A stretch of DNA of 64,000 bases. It comes from Porodaedalea pini. Taxonomy: Eukaryota > Basidiomycota > Agaricomycetes > Hymenochaetales > Hymenochaetaceae. The notes beneath the pieces are model-generated. The model did not search any database and was not told the DNA's origin. It worked only from the letters and a program-made list of their open reading frames with translations. The first letter of the stretch is position 1, and every line of letters starts with the position of its first letter. A program made the translations under genes and the position numbers. Below, piece by piece: positions 32,598 to 43,345 of this stretch. Location of the stretch: positions 558,001 to 622,000 of the forward strand of contig NBAY01000007.1 in NCBI GenBank assembly GCA_002794775.1. The letters are read 5' to 3'.

Positions 32598-34490
32598 CTA
32601 CGCCAGCTCTTCGTCAGAAAAGATGGCGACTTCTGGCACTCCGTCCGCAGTAACGACACCTCTACACATTCCACTGCTGTTCATCGGAAGGTAATCTGCG
32701 ATGTCAGCTACATTCAAGAAACAAGGGGGGTGAGCAAAGTGTCAAAGATACTTACATTTGCCTTGCTCATCTACCGCTATCACACCGCCGACCCCCTCGT
32801 TCTCTCCTAATGTCTTTACGACATTCCTCGTCGCCTTTACTAGGCTTTCCTAAAGGAACTTCATTCGGTCTGCGATAGTCGTTGCTGTACTATAATAAAT
32901 GAAGTACTGTTCGACACACAATGATTCAGCAAGTATTCGGTCATAGTACTAAACAGAGGACTGTCCAGCTTACAATGTTACATCGCCATCTCCCGTTCCA
33001 GAGACATCCACAGCACGCTTCTTCCGCTTTCTCTATAATTTTCTCCATACTCTTTCAAGCCATTAAGGGTCCATTCCTCCGCCCAGAAACCCGCACTCAT
33101 GTGCGGCGTGTCCCCAATGCGGCCAACTAGCTTGTTCGTGCATCTTCCAGTGGACTTCACTGCCGTGCTGCATCCATTTATATCAAGGCGCAACAGCTCA
33201 TACAGTTCCCTTCGTGTCGTCGACAATAACGTCTTTGGAACCGTCAGGAATTTGTGGTAAGAGTTCCTCTGGAAGACCGAGACCGAGTCGGTGCTCGTGC
33301 CAGCGCGTTTCAGTGAAGTATGTAGTACGATGGATCGATTGGCGCATCGCCGAGAGCTTGCAAAATTTCTTCCGCTGCAGTATACAAAAGAAAAGGGTGT
33401 GGTGTTCTGTCTGGCGAGAGGTAGAGTAATCGTGCGATGCTCGCCGGGTTGCGTGACCTATGTAATGTAGTGATGAGCGTAAGGCCGCTCACGCCGCACC
33501 TACTGGCAGGAATGTCTGCATGTGAGCAGGGGCTTGGAGAGCATTATAGATGCCTCGATCTCGTTCTAAGTCGTAAGGACATATATGCATATTATAAGAA
33601 GTTGAGAGAACCAAGGATAAGCAGACATATCTTTCCAGCGACATTGAACACTGCTCCCTTCGCAGTGTTAGATAGTGGAAAATCTGCCTTCTATTTAGCA
33701 TGTCCGCTAAAGCTCGGTAGTCGACGAACTTACTTTCCATGACTCTGACAGCTAGTTCCGCGCTTATGCGTATAAGAGAGGCGTTATACGGATACGCCCG
33801 TATACGAAAATAATGCTTCTAGCATCATACGCATACGGCACCCCATATACGGCGTATATGGGGCTGCCATATTATGATGTGAAATTTTTGATTCAGATCT
33901 ACGCAAATGACAGACTTTCAGGCTAGATAAAGAATTCTTATATACATAGTTAGCCAGGACACTTCCTGGTCCGTTTTATCAAGGGAATTCTGCTGGTAGC
34001 TTGAGTGAGGAGGGAAGACAACGTAATAAGGAGCAGGTGGGTATGGAGATAAAGGGGATGACAGCATCCTTTGTGGCTCTTGAGGTGAGTTTGGCTCCTT
34101 TCCTAGTCTCATGGTTTATTTCTTTGCTGCAGAGTGCTAGAATGGTGCATGGACCAAGTAGAATGCCTGCATCTGCACAGGCAGACTCAATTGCCATATA
34201 TGTCGTATACAGCAAAAATTTCCAATCTTAATACGCATATACACGGAATCCTACCGACAGCCGCGTTCATCGCCTCGCCGGCCGCCAGCAGCACATCATA
34301 TCCCTTTCGCAGTGCCGTCCTCAGCGTCTTCTTATAAGCCTCACATCTTCCCGGTGTCGAACCTTCGTGCAACATCATTCCCACTCCCAGCTCTGGCTTC
34401 GTCTTGCTCGTATTCTTCGAAGACGATCGAATTAGCAGAGAGCGTTTCTCAGAGAATGAAGTCGGCGATGTCATTGTTACGGCGCGCACT
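32598..34490 (-). pseudogene. Decayed L-asparaginase / isoaspartyl peptidase (Ntn-hydrolase family)
   Basis: Pieces in correct order: HEGSTPGRCEAYKKTLRTAL and KGYDVLLAAGEAMNAAVG (about 34390-34260); NTAKGAVFNVAGK (about 33660); LTLITTLHRSRNPASIARLL and LSPDRTPHPFLL (about 33480-33390); PEELLPQIPDGS, then DDTKGTV-stop-AVA; STGRCTNKLVGRIGDTPHMS and AGFWAEEW (about 33150-33060); KRKKRAVDVSGTGDGDV (about 32980); VKATRNVVKTLGENEGVGGV (about 32830); and LPMNSSGMCRGVVTADGVPE to the stop at 32598-32600. The family autocleaves before the Thr of GTVG; here the Gly after GTV is a stop and a frameshift follows. About 400 bases of unrelated AT-rich DNA (33740-34180) interrupt the middle. The gene is non-functional. 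Confidence 0.75.
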
Positions 34491-34794
34491 TCCAGCTACC
34501 GTCGTTGACGGTGAGCTGGCCGTCTAGCTTGGGCAAGAACCTGAAGAGAACCATCGTGGGTGAGTGAAGTGGCTATGTAGACATACAGACGCAAATAATA
34601 GCCCATCTACGCTCAAGAGTCGTGTCGCGTGCGTAACCGACGCGTCAATATTGATGGCACGTGTTACGCGTTTTAACCAAAATTTGAACTTGAAGTCGCG
34701 GCTGGTTTCTACTCTTATTAACACCGCACATCTAGTTTCTACTTTAACCATCCCCTCAGCCCGACCACTGTCCGCTTTTGCAATCTTCCGAGGG

Positions 34795-35262
34795 ATGACA
34801 CTTCAGACCAACGCACTCTACATCATGCTGTTCGCGAGAGACACAGCTGCAGACTACCACTGGGCACTCTACCACCACCATAGCGCTCAAAACGGGACAA
34901 AATACCACATCCAGGGCTCCGATTCCAATGGCTGGTTTGAAGAGTTCGTAACTACAACAACAGCGGATAAGGAGTTTCTCCTCATCGGCTTCTTGCGCAT
35001 CGCGATGATACCTCCAGACCGCGCTGCAGAGGCGGATCGGTTGATTCGCGGTGTTCCGAAAATGCTGGACGGGGTTACGCGTCGCGTATGGGTGCTTGAA
35101 GCGACTCGCCGGCTTGTGGAGTCCGGCATCGTCACCTGCGGTGATCTAGATGGACTCGAGAAGGAAGCGAAAGCATTTGGGTTCTTCGAGTGGGAGAACA
35201 CGAGTTTGAATAAGCAGCCTCGCCCGATTGTGGACTCGAGCGTCTGCGATTTTTCGCTATGA
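34795..35262 (+). CDS. Family Y protein (DUF6914-like), copy 1
   Basis: Single-exon frame of 155 aa from MTLQTNALYIMLFARDTAAD. It contains DYHWALYHHHS, GTKYHIQGSDSNGWFEEF, FLRIAMIPPDRAAEADRLIR, RRVWVLEATRRLVESGI and FGFFEWENTS. The pattern of a short protein with YHWAL near the start, a KYH strand, a W-x-FE strand and a CVxWV-like helix resembles the basidiomycete domain of unknown function I know as DUF6914; that assignment is from memory. The open frame extends upstream, but the conserved part begins at this ATG in both copies. The second copy is at 60842-61333. It is convergent with the carrier gene. Confidence 0.65.
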   Translation: MTLQTNALYIMLFARDTAADYHWALYHHHSAQNGTKYHIQGSDSNGWFEEFVTTTTADKEFLLIGFLRIAMIPPDRAAEADRLIRGVPKMLDGVTRRVWVLEATRRLVESGIVTCGDLDGLEKEAKAFGFFEWENTSLNKQPRPIVDSSVCDFSL

Positions 35263-35625
35263 TGGGAAGTGCGTATTCGCGCTATAGTGAGTCAGTATAG
35301 GCGTCTGAGAGTCTTGTGATTTTTTGCTTTAGTTCACTTCCCATCCTCAGAACGTACAGCCGCTCCTCGGACGATCACCGCAGAGAACCTGTCTTTACAT
35401 ACATTTGCTATAAACTAAGTACTTTAGATCATATGCCAGACGATATTGTCTAGAACATAGCAAGGAATAGTTATCAAATATGCAGCACAAAAGAACATAA
35501 AACAAAAGTATAGTGATGAGCGTACGTTAAACGTTAAGGCAAGAAAACCATGTCTATGAGCTCTATATTAGTCCTGCTCAGATCGTTGTGACATCCAGCC
35601 ATCAATTTTCTTCTCCGCGCTTCGA

Positions 35626-36918
35626 TCACAGGTGTTCTAATGCGCGACTGGCGAGTTCGAACCCGAGGAACGTCGCGCCGTTTGCAAACGGCGAACTGAA
35701 GACGTGTTAGAGAAAGGACAGACATGTCCCGGTGCAACTTTGCTCACCGAATAAGAGTCGGACCAAGGCCACGCGTGAAAGCGTTTAGTCCCTCCGTCCG
35801 CCATACCGTACGGATGCAGTCCAGCGTGGACTTGTATTTCCGGCCGTCAGCAGCGGAGAAGCCATCGGTCTGCATGCGGGACTTGATCATGTCGATTGGG
35901 TAGATGCACGCCCAGAGCTATCCAAATCCAAATCCAAATCCACTTCAGTCATCTCTTCCACTGGCGCATAGAAAAGAAAGAAAGCAAGACCACGCACAGC
36001 ATATCCCGCCGCCGCACCAAACAACACGGCCTTCGCCGGGCTCACGTCCTCCCGCTTCACGCCCCTCCGCAACTCGTGCTGCATGAGTTTCTCATACGCC
36101 CAGAAGTACGCGCCGTACCCGATCGCCTCACGCGCAAGCGTAGGCACCTGGCCCTTGTACAGCCCCGCGATGCCGTGCTGCGATACGATCTTCTTCACCG
36201 CGTCGCCCGGCCCGGCGTATAATTTTGTTTTCGGTCGCCTGGATTTGCAGTCCTGCGACGTTGGTCAAAGGGATGTCATAAGTAATGCGGAAAGGAGGAC
36301 ATACGTATACGGATGTGCTCAACCGGGCCCGACACTATGCTGTTGGCGATGCCGGCTATGGAACCGGCAAAAACAAGCTGACCCGCAGACAGCTCCTTCC
36401 CATCCACACCGCCCCGGTCGGACTTGATGTTCATCTGCGCGAGCGCACGCTTCGTGTATTCCAATGCACCAAATTGGATAGACACGCATAGTCCGATGCC
36501 GAGAAGCGGGGACACGGTACCCTGCCCATATGCCCATCTTTAGCGAAAGACATGCATGGTAAAAGAGAGTGAATCTCACCTTGTAAAACGCAAGAGGACC
36601 CTCGTTCTTCAAGATCCCACCCGCGCATTGCAGCATTCCCGAGTATGTTCCCGAAGGTGCCGTTTGCATCCTCTAGAATACGTTGATGTGAAGATTTGGA
36701 AGAACGATCGAACACGAGGTTGGCCACGTACCACTTTGACGATATCAAACGGCTGCCTACGAGCACCTAAATTATGTTCGAAAGTACCTCCATTCAAATC
36801 ACCGTCTCAAGGAGCGTCGAATAGTGAAGTAGAGACCGTTCGTTACCTGTAAGATGCCTCCTGCCGTTCCTGCGGCCAAATCCTTGATCGTCTTTTTTGT
36901 TGAATTTTTCTCGGCCAT
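35626..36918 (-). CDS. Mitochondrial carrier (Ymc1/carnitine-acylcarnitine-like), with two possible 1-base lesions
   Basis: Exons: 36918-36847 (MAEKNSTKKTIKDLAAGTAG), 36766-36732, 36672-36580 (RMQTAPSGTYSGMLQ), 36521 to about 36308 (GTVSPLLGIGLCVSIQFG), 36252-35998 (GIAGLYKGQVPTLAREAIGY), 35917-35748 (YPIDMIKSRMQTDGF), 35695-35626 (FANGATFLGFELASRALEHL). Three carrier repeats with PFDIVKV and YPIDMIKSRMQ signatures (Px[DE]xx[KR]) are present. This is an inner-membrane solute carrier; Ymc1-like members import amino or organic acids. Two anomalies: exon 2 is one base short for VLVGQPFD, and exon 5 has one extra A after QIQATENK. These are either assembly errors or early inactivation. Confidence 0.8.
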
Positions 36919-37320
36919 CCTCGTCGGATTTTGGGGACGAGTGGATGCAATATAGAGCGGAAAGGGAGTGCCTTCCTTCCGCACAAGACAGGAGATGACG
37001 GGCTGGCAAGGAACACAGCAGTTTGAAGCAGTGGTGCCAGTGAGTCAAATAAAAAAAAATCAAAGCTGGTTGCCTTTTTTAGAAAGTCTGGGGTAGCGTG
37101 ACCATGGAGCGTGCGAGATAAGTACTTAAAATACAACAATAAGCAGTACAGGAATAACAACAGGACGGACATTTGAGAAGGTCGAAACATGAAAGGTCAA
37201 GATCCCATGCGAAAGCTCGAAGATAATAAATGGTTACAAATTTAGGTGCAATGTCCACTCCCCGATCGTCTGGGCCTGCCCGCCGATCTCCTCCGCTCAG
37301 GTACCTCCTGCCCCGTGCAT
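36919..37320. other. Intergenic/upstream region of the carrier
   Basis: Contains an A-run (37049-37057) and no recognised gene. Confidence 0.35.
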
Positions 37321-37644
37321 TCATTTCCTGCCCTTGTGCCCCCTCGTTGTCTTCCTTTGCTTCGAAGTCGGGTCGGCCCTGCCGCTCGAGCGTCGCCAGT
37401 ACGCCTGCCTCTCCTGCTCCGTCATCTGGTTCCACGCACGCGCGACAGCGTCGAACGGCGACTCCGGCACTGGCACTCCCACCGCGCATCCCGGTCCCGA
37501 GCGCGCAACGTCGTGCGAAACGTTCACAAAGTCGTTCATCACGATAGAACAGCCACGGATAATCGGCGTCGATGAATGTATATATGTATCTGCGCGCGGA
37601 ATGAAAGAAATCGTGCTAGCGCGTGGCGGATTAGGAATGTACAA
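37321..37644 (-). CDS. Small unknown protein, possibly HMG-box-like
   Basis: Frame of 107 codons; a more likely start is the internal MNDFVNVSHDVARSG (about 37539). FDAVARAWNQMTEQERQAYW resembles the helix-2/3 part of an HMG box, followed by a very basic tail (KQRKTTRGHKGRK). Length and single-domain look are compatible with a small nuclear protein, but the match is weak and upstream exons may exist. Confidence 0.3.
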   Translation of the reverse strand: MYIPNPPRASTISFIPRADTYIHSSTPIIRGCSIVMNDFVNVSHDVARSGPGCAVGVPVPESPFDAVARAWNQMTEQERQAYWRRSSGRADPTSKQRKTTRGHKGRK

Positions 37645-39201
37645 TAGCGCGCGCGCCGCTTCGATCGAAGCTGGATAAAGCTTCCGGGAATGCAGACCAA
37701 AGGGAGGGAGAGGCTAATCAGCTCGGAGACGAGGACAATAGGGTAGTAAGGGGCAGCCGTACCGATTAAATCCCTTCGGTTTCGTTTTATTGTTTCACTG
37801 GTTCGTGTACGCCTGCGCAAAGTTGTCGTTACGGTGGGACAAGTCGTTTGGTGGGTGGTTGTTTTGCGTGTTCATGGCGACGCCCTAGGGCGCCCTTTTA
37901 TGCTCTGCACAGACGCATTTTCCAGGCGGTGCATTCGAGGGCCCATTGTTTGGATTACGGCGCCCCATCCAACAAAAGTCATGCCTCGCCCGAAGCAAAA
38001 GTGACACGCGCCACGCAGCTTCTATCGCGGATATGAACGTCAGGAGAGGAGGTAATTCAGCACCTGTGAAAAAAGTCGTGCCTAGCAGACCGGACGCTGA
38101 CGTCCAGCCGGTGAAGCAGCGACGCAGCATGTTACGCATATCCGATGTTTCAACCTATTTTGCGCATCGTGTATCAAGCATGTCTGAGAAAACCGCCGAA
38201 GTCTATTGGTGTCCATATGTAAAGCCGTGAAACACTAGCGCTTACGCTCGTCGTGGATGACACGCACACGCGATTATAGGTGAAACAGACCATGTTTTTC
38301 GTTCGCGTGCTTAAGCGCACAAAGACCGAGAGGCAAAGATCACAACGTTGCAAACGTGCAGAACAAGGTCAGGGTTCTCAGACAGATTCAGAGACACGCC
38401 GAACAGGCATGGCGGATTCACGAAGAGCATCCCGAATTAGACTATTTGAGCATTCGACGCACTAGAGTGTTTTCAAATCTGTTCTCTAACTCTGAAGCAT
38501 GGAGTGGCATCATCGACTTAGTTAGATGCTAGGAAGCGAAGAGATTGTAAAAGACAAGTTCGCATCAAACAGTACCCAAACTTCTGCTCTGATACGCTCC
38601 GCACACCGATAATATACTTAGAATGTCACGAGAAGTTATCAAAGAATTTACCCGTCTTCACGGAGCCGAAAAGGGAGAAGCCAGAGAGCAAACAAGCCAC
38701 AACTACTGGTTTTCCGAATCAGGTCGTAGATAAGCCGTAAGATGCTTGACCTATGAAAAGAAAGCACTTGATGCATACGCAGACTTGACGCAAGAGAACA
38801 GCAAATGAAGCGAAGAGATTGCGGAGCCAAAAGATCTCTTCTGAGGTAATTGCAGAAGACGAGTTGGAGGAGCAGGACACGCCCTAGGCACGCGGTTATT
38901 AAAAACATCACATGACATAGGCGCGTACATAGCTGTACACAACGCGCTCATCAGCAACTGCACAAACGGCCTTCAGCCCGGATCATTGTAGCAAGTCATA
39001 CTTACCTCGCCACTAATATTCTAAGCTAAGGGCTCACAAACACTTGTGGCATAAGATATCAAGTTTCTAGGTAACATTCGTTCTGCGCGACGTTGACGAA
39101 GATAAGAACAACATTATATTCTCCAACCCATCCTTTATGAGAGCCAACCCCATCGTACAATACCATCCAATCACTTCGAAATTCACCCCTTCACAATATA
39201 T
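37645..39201. other. 1.5 kb without recognised gene
   Basis: Only short unsupported frames on both strands. Confidence 0.4.
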
Positions 39202-39880
39202 TTACAGCTTGCTCAGACTCCTGATGATCTCACCGCCATCGCGAAGAACGCACGGCCCGCCCAGGACTACACGATCGGCCAGCCCAGCGTCCTCGACGTA
39301 CTTGCGCACCGCGTCATCCTCCGCGCCGGGCTGCAGCCAGAGCGTGGGTACATCTAGCGCTTTAGCGGATTCGAGGATGCTGAGGGTGACCTGCCAGGAG
39401 GGGAGGATTACCGACAAGGTAGTGAGTGTGCGTAATTTTGAAGAAAGGGAGTACGAAGATGAGATGAGATGAGCGTGAGTGTGAGTGGAAATAAGGAGAG
39501 AACGTACCTTTGGTGGCGTGATGATACTGACGGCCGTCTCGGACGGTGCAGGAAGTTCCTCGAGCGCCTTGACAGTACTCAAGCCCTCCAACTCAGCTTC
39601 TTTCTGGATGCATCAAGGTCCTCGATAATCCACAACATATGCGACGCTTAACAAGCTCTTACGGGATGAACAGGCGTGACCGCCAAATCGCGTGCCTATG
39701 AAGTGACCAGGCACAGGAGAGTTAGTAAGAAAGCAATACTAGTACTATACGGGTTAGACGCGCCTGGTACCACTTGAGCACTCTCGTGCCGTACTTTGAC
39801 TGGTCCTTCGACGCGCCGACGACGGCGAAGCGTTGCGCAGAGAGAAACGCGCGCTGGATGTCCGCAGAGGTGACGACCAT
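39202..39880 (-). CDS. CoA-binding domain protein (YccU-like Rossmann fold)
   Basis: Exons 39880-39764, 39695-39663, 39603-39508 and 39390-39202 give 144 aa. Motifs: RFAVVGASKDQSKYGTRVLK (nucleotide-binding strand-loop-helix), LAVTPVHP, TAVSIITPPK, TLWLQPGAEDD and VLGGPCVLRD. This is the compact CoA_binding fold found in bacteria and fungi, with usual length 130-160 aa. A precise role is not known. The first intron appears to use a GC donor (CAG|GCGCGT) because only that join keeps WYQ-ARDLAV in frame. Confidence 0.85.
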
Positions 39881-40353
39881 TTATACTTTGGACTAGGACA
39901 AAGCCTCCGTGGTGGTTTGTGAGGCAAGTTGCGCTGGTCGTCGGTGGTACTACTACTAGAGACAGCTGTTCCTTGGGCACACCCGAACTTTATAGTTTTT
40001 TTTTTGCGTGAAGTAGAAGACAAGATAACAGATACTCAAAGATAGTCTCCAGTTATCCAAGGACAGCGAGGTCGGATGACGTGGCTGCGATGGCATGTTA
40101 TACTAAGCAGCAGATGTCGCCATATCGTAGTCATGCATATTATGATGCCTCCGAGTCAAAGTCCGAGTCTTAAGATTAGACGCCACCAGCAGAACAAGAC
40201 CCAATCACAAGTCTCTCGGTGATCCTCTGAAGCTTTGTGAAATTTCAGACTTTCTGAAGAGTGCATTCGCCAGTGAGACTGAGAGCGACTCGGAGCAATT
40301 CACATGTCTCACACAAGGCGCATCTCGATCGCTCGGCAACGTCCGAGCACACC
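39881..40353. promoter_or_regulatory. Divergent intergenic region between CoA-binding and Dap1-like genes
   Basis: The two genes point away from each other, so this stretch must contain both promoters. No clear TATA box is assigned. Confidence 0.35.
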
Positions 40354-41182
40354 ATGTCTCTCCCCTCCCTCACCAGCACCCAGCCCCTCCTCCTCTCCCT
40401 CCTCGTCCTCCCCGCCCTCTTCATTTTCAGACGCATACTGTTCCCGTCCTCTTCCTCTGCAGCAGCAGCCGTACCCGACTCCAACGAATCCAACGACAGT
40501 AGCGAAGAGAAAGACGAAAGCAAGGGTGTGATGCAGCCCGAGGACCCGGAGCTCGACCCGCCGAGCGACAAGCCGTTCACGCTCGAGGAGCTCAAGCCGT
40601 TCGACGGGAATGACCCCTCGAAGCCCATATACGTCTCCATCAAGGGTACGCCAGCTTCGCTTTCTTTTCTTCCTTTCCTTACAATCACAAACGCGTCGCT
40701 GACAACTCAACTCAACTCAACTCCCACACGGCATCCCTTGCGCTGCCCGTCCTCCCTCAACCACATCGCGGGACGCATACAGGCACGGTGTTCGACGTGA
40801 CGAAGAAGCGCGAGATGTACGGCCCGGGCAAGTCGTACAACATCTTCGCGGGCAAGGACGGCTCGCGCGGGTTCGGGATGTCGAGCCTCAACGACGAGGA
40901 CGCCGTGCCGGACTACAGCACGCTCCCCACGAGCGAGATGAAGGTCCTCAACGATTGGCATGCGTTCTTCTCGTGCGTATCTGCTCTCTCTCTCTTTTAT
41001 CTCTTCATTTCTTCACGACCCTCGTCTCTCCTCCGTCCACCGTGTTTTATTTTTATTTTACTCTCCGACGATTCGTTCCTGTTTTGAGAAATGATGTTGA
41101 ATTTTGAATTTGAATTTGCAGGAAGAGGTACAACATCGTCGGCCGGGTTGTCGATCTGCCCGAGGCAGTCGCAGGTCGATAG
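40354..41182 (+). CDS. DAP1: Membrane-anchored cytochrome b5-like heme protein (Dap1/PGRMC family)
   Basis: Exons 40354-40645, 40783-40972 and 41122-41182 give 180 aa. An N-terminal membrane anchor (LLLSLLVLPALFIFRRIL) is followed by an acidic linker and the b5-like domain: FTLEELKPFDGNDPSKPIYV, GTVFDVTKKREMYGPGKSYN, FAGKDGSRGFGMSSL, WHAFFSKRYNIVGRVVD. The Tyr residues in the MYGPGKSY segment are the heme ligand region of PGRMC-type proteins, unlike the His pair of true cytochrome b5. Family members sit in the ER and support sterol-synthesis P450s such as Erg11. Length and exon joins are typical. Confidence 0.88.
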
Positions 41183-41670
41183 AACGAGCACACAGATGCC
41201 ATTAATTTCAATATTTCCCGCGGCTCTCCATAGATCCATTGATATTGGCAACCGAGGTCCATCTGTTCGTGTTTCGTGATGTCGACGTGCGTGAGCCTTC
41301 ATTATTGAATCCGTGATGTATCTATGCATGTATGTATCTTTTCTAGATGGTGTTGGATTGATGTTCCCGGTGCGATGTGCGATGTGCGATGTGCGATGAG
41401 TTGTTGATTGATCATCCCTTGGACGACTGAACGATAAGTTGTGATATCAAAAACGTTGGCAGGGAATTTGGGATTAGGAAGCAAGTGTACATACAGAAGA
41501 AAAGAAAAAGATCGAAAGGTATGTATGTAGGTAAATGCTACATCAACGAAATAGTAAAACAAAAAAGAGGCTTCGCTAGATAAGTTACGAGATTATTAGC
41601 AAGGGAAGGTTAGGACCGCCGCGATATCAGACTTGATTGAATCTTTTTTTCTTCAGCCGTGTGTTTGTTG
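41183..41670. other. Convergent intergenic region with a short tandem repeat
   Basis: Four tandem TGCGATG units lie at about 41371-41399. No gene is seen. Confidence 0.5.
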
Positions 41671-42770
41671 TCACGCCGTAGCGGAGATGGGGGCGGCGAC
41701 GGGGATGGAGTACGTCCTGGCCGGGGCCGGGGTGTAGACGACGCCTTCGTCCTCGGACGACTCGAGCGCGCCGTTTGCCTGCGGGGGCGTATACACGTCC
41801 TTCGGGCGCGCCATCTGTTCCAGATCGAGCTCTTTCTCCTTGACCACCTCCTGCCTCCCCTTATCCCGCATCCTCTCCATCGCATGCCGAATCACAGACG
41901 ACCAATACACGGTGCCCAGCAGCGTCGTCCTCCGCGTCGGCGCCCACCCCGCGGGGAGGCGCTCCTCCGCGCCCCACCACGTCCGCACGACGTCGACGGG
42001 CACCGCGAACGCCGCGCCGCCGAAGATCTGCAGCACGAGCGCCACCTCCCCGCGCGCGACCTCCTGCTGCACGGCGCTCACCACCATGCCGCGCTCGCCC
42101 TCCCTGCGCACGCGCGCGCGCGCGATGTCCTCCGCGCGGAAGGCGCCCTCGCGCGCGTCCGCGAGGAGCCGCGCGAGCAGCGCGGCGTCGGGGCGCGTGG
42201 GCGCGTACTCGGCGAGCGCGCCCGCGTTGGCGTGTGCGAGGGAGGCGTCGTGCTCGATGCGGTTGTGCCGCGCGAGGTCGTGCAGCGTGAATGTGCCGAC
42301 CTGGCCGAGGAGGAGGACGCCGCCCCATGCGAGGAAGGCGGCGAGCGGCCAGGAGAGCGCGTAGCATTCCATGAGCGCGTTCGTTAGCATCGTGCCGGTG
42401 AGGTTCCCGCCGTCGTGTGGACTAGGTCGACGGTGTGAGTCGACTGGGTGTGAGGGAACGGAGGAAGGGGGAGGGCTTACAGGTATCCGTGGTTGGCCAT
42501 CGTGTTCAGCGCGGGGCACGGCGAGCGCTTGTCATGCGGCCCGGGCGCGACGTACGAGTGTTCGTTCCAATCGCGCGCATACGGGCACGGCTTGTTCCTC
42601 TTTTCAGAGGGCAGCGAGGCGAGGGACGGGTACGCGCTCTCCGCAGCGGGGTCCGTGCCCAGTATCTTGTGCAGGAGGGAGAAGAAGAGGAACTTGAGGA
42701 TGTTGAGCTGGATCGGGATGCTGCTCACGAAGAACGAGAGGTGGAAGCGGAGGGAGTCCGTGAGCGACAT
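41671..42770 (-). CDS. Heme-thiolate peroxidase (chloroperoxidase/peroxygenase family), membrane-anchored form
   Basis: Exons 42770-42481 and 42421-41671 give 346 aa. The proximal heme ligand motif PCP (SPCPALNTMANHGYLPHDGG) and the acid-base motif EHD (RIEHDASL) of chloroperoxidases and unspecific peroxygenases are both present. The start has hydrophobic helices (FHLSFFVSSIP, LNILKFLFFSLL) but no clear cleavable signal; another hydrophobic segment is near WPLAAFLAWGGVLLLG. The C-terminal half carries EVALVLQIFGGAAFAVPVDV and a polar tail. Such enzymes use hydrogen peroxide to halogenate or hydroxylate organic substrates. The anchored look and long tail suggest an intracellular or membrane form. 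Confidence 0.88.
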
Positions 42771-43345
42771 ACTGGGTACGGGTATAGGTGTGGGGGGAAA
42801 TCAGTAGGAGGAGGCGCTGGGCCTTTATAAATCAAGGGATTGCAACAAATTGAGATCTGACCTGAGGAGGACTAGTGGGTTTCATGAGTTCCGATTCCCC
42901 TCCTCATGATCATCTCACCTAGCATATCAGCAGTTATCAGGTCCAGAAATCGACACCGCATGTTGATCGCCGAGCGCTTGGTGCATCGGAGGTAACTTTC
43001 TGCGGCCACGGCTCGGCGACGCTTGTCGACTTCGTTTCGCAGAATCATCGAAGCGGCAGAACGAGGCGTCGACTGGGAAGACGAAGACCTGGGGTGCACC
43101 TCGAGTACTTGGAGCTGCAGATGTGACATAGAATGGGCGTGACTCGGAGCAGTGCGCTCGTCCCTTTGGCAGCCTTGACTGAGCTTTGGATTTGATTTGC
43201 AGCTACTGTATGTTGATGGTTAGAGAGATTGATCGGAGGCAGTGCGTCGCCTGATTCCCGACACGCTCATCTTTCATTCCAAACTCGGGTTTTCCTTCCA
43301 CCGACCTGCCCGTTCCCTCCCTCCATCGATTGAGATCATCCAACC
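42771..43345. promoter_or_regulatory. Divergent promoter region between peroxidase and zinc-finger genes
   Basis: A TTTATAAA box on the peroxidase side (about 42822-42829) is a candidate TATA element for the minus-strand gene. Confidence 0.4.

Noticed and set aside
33841..33863. Palindrome CCCCATATAC-GGC-GTATATGGGG
   Set aside because: Short, in AT-rich DNA within a decayed gene with many ATACG repeats; no sign of function.
41371..41399. TGCGATG tandem repeat
   Set aside because: Ordinary microsatellite-like repeat in a convergent intergenic region.
41840..42387. Long GC-rich plus-strand frames opposite the heme-thiolate peroxidase
   Set aside because: Arg/Ala/Pro-rich shadow of the real gene on the minus strand.
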